Below are positions 1 through 9,700 of a DNA stretch of 64,000 bases, one piece after another. Source of the stretch: Cyprinodon diabolis (Eukaryota > Chordata > Actinopteri > Cyprinodontiformes > Cyprinodontidae); the NCBI GenBank assembly GCA_030533445.1, contig JARPUW010000256.1, forward strand, positions 496,001 through 560,000, written 5' to 3'. The notes under the pieces were generated by a model, which did no database searches, was not told the origin of the DNA, and saw only the letters and a list, made by a program, of their open reading frames with translations. Positions within the stretch are counted from its first letter, which is position 1. Every line of letters starts with the position of its first letter. The translations under genes were made by a program, and so were the position numbers.

Positions 1-178
1 CTGAAAACTAACAATATAAAGTAGATTTGAGCAGATGTTTTTGGTTCCAAGCTTCAAATCAGAGGTTTGAGGCCAAAACGCTCGTTTCACAGTGAGATAA
101 TGCAATTTTGGCCTCTGGAGTTGTAACAGACAAACCATTAATGATACAGCCATGATCTTTTCTGGCAATCATCTAGAG
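1..178 (+). repeat. Representative 178-bp monomer (type 'i', agagg variant)
   Basis: First complete monomer, 67 G+C of 178 bases (about 38%). Landmarks in order: CTGAAAACTAAC at 1-12; a HindIII site AAGCTT at 49-54; GAGGCCAAAA at 69-78; TCACAGTGA at 87-95; TTTTGGCCTC at 106-115; a conserved tail with ACAGCCATGATC; and an XbaI site TCTAGA near the end. This copy has the GCTCG and TGCAATTTT variants, whereas most monomers in the window have GCTCT and TGCCATTTT. The start point is a convention, because a tandem array has no natural first base. Confidence 0.95.
69..115. other. Conserved inverted repeat with nested dyad (shown in monomer 1)
   Basis: GAGGCCAAAA (69-78) and TTTTGGCCTC (106-115) are perfect 10-bp reverse complements separated by 27 bases. 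Inside the loop, TCACAGTGA (87-95) is itself a dyad (TCAC-A-GTGA) centred on 91, one base from the centre of the outer arms at 92. The same arrangement recurs in nearly all monomers; rare copies break an arm, for example GATGCC near 25,280 and 35,050, GGACTC near 35,090, and GACGCC near 34,340. It could extrude as a cruciform or bind a dimeric protein. Both roles are inference. Confidence 0.85.
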
Positions 179-890
179 CTGAAAACTAACAATATAAAGT
201 AGATTGGAGCAGATGTTTTTGGTTCCAAGCTTCAAATCAGAGGTTTGAGGCCAAAACGCTCGTTTCACAGTGAGATAATGCAATTTTGGCCTCTGGAGTT
301 GTAACAGACAAACCATTAATGATACAGCCATGATCTTTTCTGGCAATCGTCTAAAGCTGAAAACTAACAATTTGAAATAGATTGGAGCAGATGTTTTTGG
401 TTCCAAGCTTCAAATCATAGGTTTGAGGCCAAAACGCTCTTTTCACAGTGAGATAATGCCATTTTGGCCTCTGGAGTTGTAACAGACAAACCATTAATGA
501 TACAGCCATGATCTTTTCTGGCAATCATCTAGAGCTGAAAACTAACAATATAAAGTAGATTTGAGCAGATGTTTTTGGTTCCAAGCTTCAAATCAGAGGT
601 TTGAGGCCAAAACGCTCGTTTCACAGTGAGATAATGCAATTTTGGCCTCTGGAGTTGTAACAGACAAACCATTAATGATACAGCCATGATCTTTTCTGGC
701 AATCGTCTAAAGCTGAAAACTAACAATTTGAAATAGATTGGAGCAGATGTTTTTGGTTCCAAGCTTCAAATCATAGGTTTGAGGCCAAAACGCTCTTTTC
801 ACAGTGAGATAATGCCATTTTGGCCTCTGGAGTTGTAACAGACAAACCATTAATGATACAGCCATGATCTTTTCTGGCAATCATCTAGAG
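179..890 (+). repeat. Local two-monomer repeat, two copies of 356 bp
   Basis: Monomers at 179-356 and 535-712 carry the agagg/GCTCG/TGCAA variants and end in CGTCTAAAG. Each is followed by a 'tttgaaat' monomer with atagg and GCTCT (357-534 and 713-890). The pair therefore repeats once at a spacing of 356 bp. One visible difference is AGATTGG (179 copy) versus AGATTTG (535 copy). This is the only simple dimer period I see in the window and lies at the left edge of the first HOR family. Confidence 0.85.
357..534 (+). repeat. Monomer type 'T' example (tttgaaat, atagg), 178 bp
   Basis: This monomer reads AACAATTTGAAATAGATTGG at its start instead of the ATATAAAGTAGATTTG version, and has ataggtttgagg. 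In every case I checked, a T-type monomer has ataggtttgagg and is preceded by a monomer ending CTAAAG rather than CTAGAG (a few follow CTATAT). A sub-variant with AACACTTTGAAAT appears only from about 31,600 onward. Confidence 0.85.
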
Positions 891-1067
891 CTGAAAACTA
901 ACAATATAAAGTAGATTTGAGCAGATGTTTTTGGTTCCAAGCTTCAAATCAGAAGTTGAGGCCAAAACGCTCTTTTCACAGTGAGATAATGCCATTTTGG
1001 CCTCTGGAGTTGTAACACACAAACCATTAATGATACAGCCATGATCTTTTCTGGCAATCATCTAAAG
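891..1067 (+). repeat. Monomer type 'A' example (agaagttgagg), 177 bp
   Basis: Representative of the 1-bp-shorter class. The segment agaggtttgagg is replaced by agaagttgagg, so the unit is 177 bp rather than 178. This copy also has CACAC in place of CAGAC and ends CTAAAG. The mix of 177- and 178-bp units explains why multi-monomer periods are not exact multiples of either length. Confidence 0.9.
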
Positions 1068-1423
1068 CTGAAAACTAACAATTTGAAATAGATTGGAGCA
1101 GATGTTTTTGGTTCCAAGCTTCAAATCATAGGTTTGAGGCCAAAACGCTCTTTTCACAGTGAGATAATGCCATTTTGGCCTCTGGAGTTGTAACACACAA
1201 ACCATTAATGATACAGCCATGATCTTTTCTGGCAATCATCTAGAGCTGAAAACTAACAATATAAAGTAGATTTGAGCAGATGTTTTTGGTTCCAAGCTTC
1301 AAATCATAGGTTTGAGGCCAAAACGCTCTTTTCACAGTGAGATAATGCCATTTTGGCCTCTGGAGTTGTAACAGACAAACCATTAATGATACAGCCATGA
1401 TCTTTTCTGGCAATCATCTAGAG

Positions 1424-1600
1424 CTGAAAACTAACAATATAAAGTAGATTTGAGCAGATGTTTTTGGTTCCACGCTTCAAATCAGAAGTTGAGGCCAAAA
1501 CGCTCTTTTCACAGTGAGATAATGCCATTTTGGCCTCTGGAGTTGTAACAGACAAACCATTAATGATACAGCCATGATCTTTTCTGGCAATCATCTAGAG
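1424..1600 (+). repeat. Monomer type 'k' example (CCACGCTTC, HindIII-less), 177 bp
   Basis: CCAAGCTTC is changed to CCACGCTTC, which removes the HindIII site and adds a CpG. Every such monomer I inspected also has the 177-bp agaagttgagg segment, so the two variants are completely linked. The variant recurs at regular HOR positions, for example near 2,190, 3,600, 4,490, 20,470, 34,500, 45,150 and 62,550. It makes a good HOR phase marker. Confidence 0.85.
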
Positions 1601-1955
1601 CTGAAAACTAACAATATAAAGTAGATTTGAGCAGATGTTTTTGGTTCCAAGCTTCAAATCAGAAGTTGAGGCCAAAACGCTCTTTTCACAGTGAGATAAT
1701 GCCATTTTGGCCTCTGGAGTTGTAACAGACAAACCATTAATGATACAGCCATGATCTTTTCTGGCAATCATCTAAAGCTGAAAACTAACAATTTGAAATA
1801 GATTGGAGCAGATGTTTTTGGTTCCAAGCTTCAAATCATAGGTTTGAGGCCAAAACGCTGTTTTCACAGTGAGATAATGCCATTTTGGCCTCTGGAGTTG
1901 TAACAGACAAACCATTAATGATACAGCCATGATCTTTTCTGGCAATCATCTAGAG

Positions 1956-2134
1956 CTGAAAACTAACAATATAAAGTAGATTTGAGCAGATGTTTTTGGT
2001 TCCAAGCTTCAAATCAGAGGTTTGAGGCCAAAACGCTCTTTTCACAGTGAGATAATGCCATTTTGGCCTCTGGAGTTGTAACAGACAAACCATTAATGAT
2101 ACAGCCATGATCTTTTCCTAGCAATCATCTAGAG
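1956..2134 (+). repeat. 179-bp marker monomer with CCTAGC insertion variant
   Basis: Near its end this monomer reads TTTTCCTAGCAATC where others read TTTTCTGGCAATC, a net gain of one base. The following monomer carries GCAGTTG in place of GCAGATG. The marker TCTTTTCCTA occurs only at 2,111, 6,904, 9,923, 13,472, 17,201 and 18,089, all within the first HOR family. At 9,923, 17,201 and 18,089 it sits on a T-type monomer rather than on the agagg type, which points to recombination or deletion between neighbours. Confidence 0.9.
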
Positions 2135-2488
2135 CTGAAAACTAACAATATAAAGTAGATTTGAGCAGTTGTTTTTGGTTCCACGCTTCAAATCAGAAGT
2201 TGAGGCCAAAACGCTCTTTTCACAGTGAGATAATGCCATTTTGGCCTCTGGAGTTGTAACAGACAAACCATTAATGATACAGCCATGATCTTTTCTGGCA
2301 ATCATCTAGAGCTGAAAACTAACAATATAAAGTAGATTTGAGCAGATGTTTTTGGTTCCAAGCTTCAAATCAGAAGTTGAGGCCAAAACGCTCTTTTCAC
2401 AGTGAGATAATGCCATTTTGGCCTCTGGAGTTGTAACAGACAAACCATTAATGATACAGCCATGATCTTTTCTGGCAATCATCTAGAG

Positions 2489-2666
2489 CTGAAAACTAAC
2501 AATATAAAGTAGATTTGAGCAGATATTTTTTGTTCCAAGCTTCAAATCATAGGTTTGAGGCCAAAACGTTCGTTTCACAGTGAGATAATGCCATTTTGGC
2601 CTCTGGAGTTGTAACAGACAAACCATTAATGATACAGCCATGATCTTTTCTGGCAATCATCTAGAG
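2489..2666 (+). repeat. Monomer type 'z' example (TTTTTTGTTCC with GTTCG)
   Basis: This monomer has a longer T run before GTTCC and AACGTTCG (GTTCG at 2,568-2,572) in place of AACGCTC. The two changes travel together in nearly all copies, for example near 7,314, 13,882, 20,100, 25,070, 31,110, 34,840, 46,020 and 59,160. GTTCG gives a partial resemblance to one half of the mammalian CENP-B box, but the CGGG half is absent. Confidence 0.8.
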
Positions 2667-5600
2667 CTGAAAACTAACAATATAAAGTAGATTGGAGCAG
2701 ATGTTTTTGGTTCCAAGCTTCAAATCATAGGTTTGAGGCCAAAACGCTCTTTTCACAGTGAGATAATGCCATTTTGGCCTCTGGAGTTGTAACAGACAAA
2801 CCATTAATGATACAGCCATGATCTTTTCTGGCAATCATCTAAAGCTGAAAACTAACAATTTGAAATAGATTGGAGCAGATGTTTTTGGTTCCAAGCTTCA
2901 AATCATAGGTTTGAGGCCAAAACGCTCTTTTCACAGTGAGATAATGCCATTTTGGCCTCTGGAGTTGTAACAGACAAACCATTAATGATACAGCCATGAT
3001 CTTTTCTGGCAATCATCTAGAGCTGAAAACTAACAATATAATGTAGATTGGAGCAGATGTTTTTGGTTCCAAGCTTCAAATCAGAAGTTGAGGCCAAAAC
3101 GCTCTTTTCACAGTGAGATAATGCCATTTTGGCCTCTGGAGTTGTAACAGACAAACCATTAATGATACAGCCATGATCTTTTCTCGCAATCATCTAAAGC
3201 TGAAAACTAACAATTTGAAATAGATTGGAGCAGATGTTTTTGGTTCCAAGCTTCAAATCATAGGTTTGAGGCCAAAACGCTCTTTTCACAGTGAGATAAT
3301 GCCATTTTGGCCTCTGGAGTTGTAACAGACAAACCATTAATGATACAGCCATGATCTTTTCTGGCAATCATCTAGAGCTGAAAACTAACAATATAAAGTA
3401 GATTTGAGCAGATGTTTTTGGTTCCAAGCTTCAAATCAGAGGTTTGAGGCCAAAACGCTCGTTTCACAGTGAGATAATGCAATTTTGGCCTCTGGAGTTG
3501 TAACAGACAAACCATTAATGATACAGCCATGATCTTTTCTGGCAATCATCTAGAGCTGAAAACTAACAATATAAAGTAGATTTGAGCAGATGTTTTTGGT
3601 TCCACGCTTCAAATCAGAAGTTGAGGCCAAAACGCTCTTTTCACAGTGAGATAATGCCATTTTGGCCTCTGGAGTTGTAACAGACAAACCATTAATGATA
3701 CAGCCATGATCTTTTCTGGCAATCATCTAGAGCTGAAAACTAACAATATAAAGTAGATTTGAGCAGATGTTTTTGGTTCCAAGCTTCAAATCAGAAGTTG
3801 AGGCCAAAACGCTCTTTTCACAGTGAGATAATGCCATTTTGGCCTCTGGAGTTGTAACAGACAAACCATTAATGATACAGCCATGATCTTTTCTGGCAAT
3901 CGTCTAAAGCTGAAAAGTAACAATTTGAAATAGATTGGAGCAGATGTTTTTGGTTCCAAGCTTCAAATCATAGGTTTGAGGCCAAAACGCTCTTTTCACA
4001 GTGAGATAATGCCATTTTGGCCTCTGGAGTTGTAACAGACAAACCATTAATGATACAGCCATGATCTTTTCTGGCAATCATCTAGAGCTGAAAACTAACA
4101 ATATAAAGTAGATTTGAGCAGATGTTTTTGGTTCCAAGCTTCAAATCAGAAGTTGAGGCCAAAACGCTCTTTTCACAGTGAGATAATGCCATTTTGGCCT
4201 CTGGAGTTGTAACACACAAACCATTAATGATACAGCCATGATCTTTTCTGGCAATCATCTAGAGCTGAAAACTAACAATATAAAGTAGATTTGAGCAGAT
4301 GTTTTTGGTTCCAAGCTTCAAATCATAGGTTTGAGGCCAAAACGCTCTTTTCACAGTGAGATAATGCCATTTTGGCCTCTGGAGTTGTAACAGACAAACC
4401 ATTAATGATACAGCCATGATCTTTTCTGGCAATCATCTAGAGCTGAAAACTAACAATATAAAGTAGATTTGAGCAGATGTTTTTGGTTCCACGCTTCAAA
4501 TCAGAAGTTGAGGCCAAAACGCTCTTTTCACAGTGAGATAATGCCATTTTGGCCTCTGGAGTTGTAACAGACAAACCATTAATGATACAGCCATGATCTT
4601 TTCTGGCAATCATCTAGAGCTGAAAACTAACAATATAAAGTAGATTTGAGCAGATGTTTTTGGTTCCAAGCTTCAAATCAGAAGTTGAGGCCAAAACGCT
4701 CTTTTCACAGTGAGATAATGCCATTTTGGCCTCTGGAGTTGTAACAGACAAACCATTAATGATACAGCCATGATCTTTTCTGGCAATCATCTAGAGCTGA
4801 AAACTAACAATATAAAGTAGATTTGAGCAGATGTTTTTGGTTCCAAGCTTCAAATCAGAGGTTTGAGGCCAAAACGCTCGTTTCACAGTGAGATAATGCA
4901 ATTTTGGCCTCTGGAGTTGTAACAGACAAACCATTAATGATACAGCCATGATCTTTTCTGGCAATCATCTAGAGCTGAAAACTAACAATATAAAGTAGAT
5001 TTGAGCAGATGTTTTTGGTTCCACGCTTCAAATCAGAAGTTGAGGCCAAAACGCTCTTTTCACAGTGAGATAATGCCATTTTGGCCTCTGGAGTTGTAAC
5101 AGACAAACCATTAATGATACAGCCATGATCTTTTCTGGCAATCATCTAGAGCTGAAAACTAACAATATAAAGTAGATTTGAGCAGATGTTTTTGGTTCCA
5201 AGCTTCAAATCAGAAGTTGAGGCCAAAACGCTCTTTTCACAGTGAGATAATGCCATTTTGGCCTCTGGAGTTGTAACAGACAAACCATTAATGATACAGC
5301 CATGATCTTTTCTGGCAATCGTCTAAAGCTGAAAACTAACAATTTGAAATAGATTGGAGCAGATGTTTTTGGTTCCAAGCTTCAAATCATAGGTTTGAGG
5401 CCAAAACGCTCTTTTCACAGTGAGATAATGCCATTTTGGCCTCTGGAGTTGTAACAGACAAACCATTAATGATACAGCCATGATCTTTTCTGGCAATCAT
5501 CTAGAGCTGAAAACTAACAATATAAAGTAGATTTGAGCAGATGTTTTTGGTTCCAAGCTTCAAATCAGAAGTTGAGGCCAAAACGCTCTTTTCACAGTGA

Positions 5601-6748
5601 GATAATGCCATTTTGGCCTCTGGAGTTGTAACACACAAACCATTAATGATACAGCCATGATCTTTTCTGGCAATCATCTAAAGCTGAAAACTAACAATTT
5701 GAAATAGATTGGAGCAGATGTTTTTGGTTCCAAGCTTCAAATCATAGGTTTGAGGCCAAAACGCTCTTTTCACAGTGAGATAATGCCATTTTGGCCTCTG
5801 GAGTTGTAACACACAAACCATTAATGATACAGCCATGATCTTTTCTGGCAATCATCTAGAGCTGAAAACTAACAATATAAAGTAGATTTGAGCAGATGTT
5901 TTTGGTTCCAAGCTTCAAATCATAGGTTTGAGGCCAAAACGCTCTTTTCACAGTGAGATAATGCCATTTTGGCCTCTGGAGTTGTAACAGACAAACCATT
6001 AATGATACAGCCATGATCTTTTCTGGCAATCATCTAGAGCTGAAAACTAACAATATAAAGTAGATTTGAGCAGATGTTTTTGGTTCCACGCTTCAAATCA
6101 GAAGTTGAGGCCAAAACGCTCTTTTCACAGTGAGATAATGCCATTTTGGCCTCTGGAGTTGTAACAGACAAACCATTAATGATACAGCCATGATCTTTTC
6201 TGGCAATCATCTAGAGCTGAAAACTAACAATATAAAGTAGATTTGAGCAGATGTTTTTGGTTCCAAGCTTCAAATCAGAAGTTGAGGCCAAAACGCTCTT
6301 TTCACAGTGAGATAATGCCATTTTGGCCTCTGGAGTTGTAACAGACAAACCATTAATGATACAGCCATGATCTTTTCTGGCAATCATCTAAAGCTGAAAA
6401 CTAACAATTTGAAATAGATTGGAGCAGATGTTTTTGGTTCCAAGCTTCAAATCATAGGTTTGAGGCCAAAACGCTCTTTTCACAGTGAGATAATGCCATT
6501 TTGGCCTCTGGAGTTGTAACAGACAAACCATTAATGATACAGCCATGATCTTTTCTGGCAATCATCTAGAGCTGAAAACTAACAATATAAAGTAGATTTG
6601 AGCAGATGTTTTTGGTTCCAAGCTTCAAATCAGAAGTTGAGGCCAAAACGCTCTTTTCACAGTGAGATAATGCCATTTTGGCCTCTGGAGTTGTAACAGA
6701 CAAACCATTAATGATACAGCCATGATCTTTTCTGGCAATCATCTAGAG

Positions 6749-9700
6749 CTGAAAACTAACAATATAAAGTAGATTTGAGCAGATGTTTTTGGTTCCAAGC
6801 TTCAAATCAGAGGTTTGAGGCCAAAACGCTCTTTTCACAGTGAGATAATGCCATTTTGGCCTCTGGAGTTGTAACAGACAAACCATTAATGATACAGCCA
6901 TGATCTTTTCCTAGCAATCATCTAGAGCTGAAAACTAACAATATAAAGTAGATTTGAGCAGTTGTTTTTGGTTCCACGCTTCAAATCAGAAGTTGAGGCC
7001 AAAACGCTCTTTTCACAGTGAGATAATGCCATTTTGGCCTCTGGAGTTGTAACAGACAAACCATTAATGATACAGCCATGATCTTTTCTGGCAATCATCT
7101 AGAGCTGAAAACTAACAATATAAAGTAGATTTGAGCAGATGTTTTTGGTTCCAAGCTTCAAATCAGAAGTTGAGGCCAAAACGCTCTTTTCACAGTGAGA
7201 TAATGCCATTTTGGCCTCTGGAGTTGTAACAGACAAACCATTAATGATACAGCCATGATCTTTTCTGGCAATCATCTAGAGCTGAAAACTAACAATATAA
7301 AGTAGATTTGAGCAGATATTTTTTGTTCCAAGCTTCAAATCATAGGTTTGAGGCCAAAACGTTCGTTTCACAGTGAGATAATGCCATTTTGGCCTCTGGA
7401 GTTGTAACAGACAAACCATTAATGATACAGCCATGATCTTTTCTGGCAATCATCTAGAGCTGAAAACTAACAATATAAAGTAGATTGGAGCAGATGTTTT
7501 TGGTTCCAAGCTTCAAATCATAGGTTTGAGGCCAAAACGCTCTTTTCACAGTGAGATAATGCCATTTTGGCCTCTGGAGTTGTAACAGACAAACCATTAA
7601 TGATACAGCCATGATCTTTTCTGGCAATCATCTAAAGCTGAAAACTAACAATTTGAAATAGATTGGAGCAGATGTTTTTGGTTCCAAGCTTCAAATCATA
7701 GGTTTGAGGCCAAAACGCTCTTTTCACAGTGAGATAATGCCATTTTGGCCTCTGGAGTTGTAACAGACAAACCATTAATGATACAGCCATGATCTTTTCT
7801 GGCAATCATCTAGAGCTGAAAACTAACAATATAATGTAGATTGGAGCAGATGTTTTTGGTTCCAAGCTTCAAATCAGAAGTTGAGGCCAAAACGCTCTTT
7901 TCACAGTGAGATAATGCCATTTTGGCCTCTGGAGTTGTAACAGACAAACCATTAATGATACAGCCATGATCTTTTCTGGCAATCATCTAAAGCTGAAAAC
8001 TAACAATTTGAAATAGATTGGAGCAGATGTTTTTGGTTCCAAGCTTCAAATCATAGGTTTGAGGCCAAAACGCTCTTTTCACAGTGAGATAATGCCATTT
8101 TGGCCTCTGGAGTTGTAACAGACAAACCATTAATGATACAGCCATGATCTTTTCTGGCAATCATCTAGAGCTGAAAACTAACAATATAAAGTAGATTTGA
8201 GCAGATGTTTTTGGTTCCAAGCTTCAAATCAGAGGTTTGAGGCCAAAACGCTCGTTTCACAGTGAGATAATGCAATTTTGGCCTCTGGAGTTGTAACAGA
8301 CAAACCATTAATGATACAGCCATGATCTTTTCTGGCAATCATCTAGAGCTGAAAACTAACAATATAAAGTAGATTTGAGCAGATGTTTTTGGTTCCACGC
8401 TTCAAATCAGAAGTTGAGGCCAAAACGCTCTTTTCACAGTGAGATAATGCCATTTTGGCCTCTGGAGTTGTAACAGACAAACCATTAATGATACAGCCAT
8501 GATCTTTTCTGGCAATCATCTAGAGCTGAAAACTAACAATATAAAGTAGATTTGAGCAGATGTTTTTGGTTCCAAGCTTCAAATCAGAAGTTGAGGCCAA
8601 AACGCTCTTTTCACAGTGAGATAATGCCATTTTGGCCTCTGGAGTTGTAACAGACAAACCATTAATGATACAGCCATGATCTTTTCTGGCAATCGTCTAA
8701 AGCTGAAAAGTAACAATTTGAAATAGATTGGAGCAGATGTTTTTGGTTCCAAGCTTCAAATCATAGGTTTGAGGCCAAAACGCTCTTTTCACAGTGAGAT
8801 AATGCCATTTTGGCCTCTGGAGTTGTAACAGACAAACCATTAATGATACAGCCATGATCTTTTCTGGCAATCATCTAGAGCTGAAAACTAACAATATAAA
8901 GTAGATTTGAGCAGATGTTTTTGGTTCCAAGCTTCAAATCAGAAGTTGAGGCCAAAACGCTCTTTTCACAGTGAGATAATGCCATTTTGGCCTCTGGAGT
9001 TGTAACACACAAACCATTAATGATACAGCCATGATCTTTTCTGGCAATCATCTAAAGCTGAAAACTAACAATATAAAGTAGATTTGAGCAGATGTTTTTG
9101 GTTCCAAGCTTCAAATCATAGGTTTGAGGCCAAAACGCTCTTTTCACAGTGAGATAATGCCATTTTGGCCTCTGGAGTTGTAACACACAAACCATTAATG
9201 ATACAGCCATGATCTTTTCTGGCAATCATCTAGAGCTGAAAACTAACAATATAAAGTAGATTTGAGCAGATGTTTTTGGTTCCAAGCTTCAAATCATAGG
9301 TTTGAGGCCAAAACGCTCTTTTCACAGTGAGATAATGCCATTTTGGCCTCTGGAGTTGTAACAGACAAACCATTAATGATACAGCCATGATCTTTTCTGG
9401 CAATCATCTAGAGCTGAAAACTAACAATATAAAGTAGATTTGAGCAGATGTTTTTGGTTCCACGCTTCAAATCAGAAGTTGAGGCCAAAACGCTCTTTTC
9501 ACAGTGAGATAATGCCATTTTGGCCTCTGGAGTTGTAACAGACAAACCATTAATGATACAGCCATGATCTTTTCTGGCAATCATCTAGAGCTGAAAACTA
9601 ACAATATAAAGTAGATTTGAGCAGATGTTTTTGGTTCCAAGCTTCAAATCAGAAGTTGAGGCCAAAACGCTCTTTTCACAGTGAGATAATGCCATTTTGG

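Larger units (their letters stand above)
1..1955 (+). repeat. HOR family I, partial leading unit (11 monomers)
   Basis: Eleven monomers precede the first CCTAGC marker. Monomers 6-11 (891-1,955) match the series leading to the second marker in order and variants, with 26 monomers (4,616 bp, for example 1,068 to 5,684) between them. Copy two then has one extra agaag monomer just before its marker. The copy at 1,859 has GCTGTTTTC, a private change. The left part is dominated by the two-monomer repeat described separately. Confidence 0.8.
1956..6748 (+). repeat. HOR family I, complete 27-monomer unit (4,793 bp)
   Basis: The interval between CCTAGC-bearing monomers starting at 1,956 and 6,749 is 4,793 bp, or 27 monomers. 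Independent private markers give the same spacing: AGATATTTTTTG at 2,521 and 7,314, and GAAAAGTAAC at 3,912 and 8,705. The latter marker shows the spacing again further on, at 10,480 and 15,273. This makes 4,793 bp the basic HOR period of the first 18.8 kb. Confidence 0.88.

Noticed and set aside
43..53. Resemblance of GGTTCCAAGCT to a tRNA/SINE B box
   Set aside because: Two defined positions of the B-box pattern mismatch, and no convincing A box lies at a suitable distance upstream. Any tRNA- or SINE-derived origin would be speculation.
173..762. 77-residue open frames on the complement strand at 173-406 and 529-762
   Set aside because: They are the same stretch of monomer read twice, 356 bp apart. 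They have no neighbouring unique sequence, and the frame is broken in most other copies because 178 is not a multiple of three. They are chance open frames in satellite DNA.
2568..2585. True CENP-B box
   Set aside because: Only the TTCG half and one internal A fit; the CGGG half is absent. Kept as a weak observation, not as a feature.
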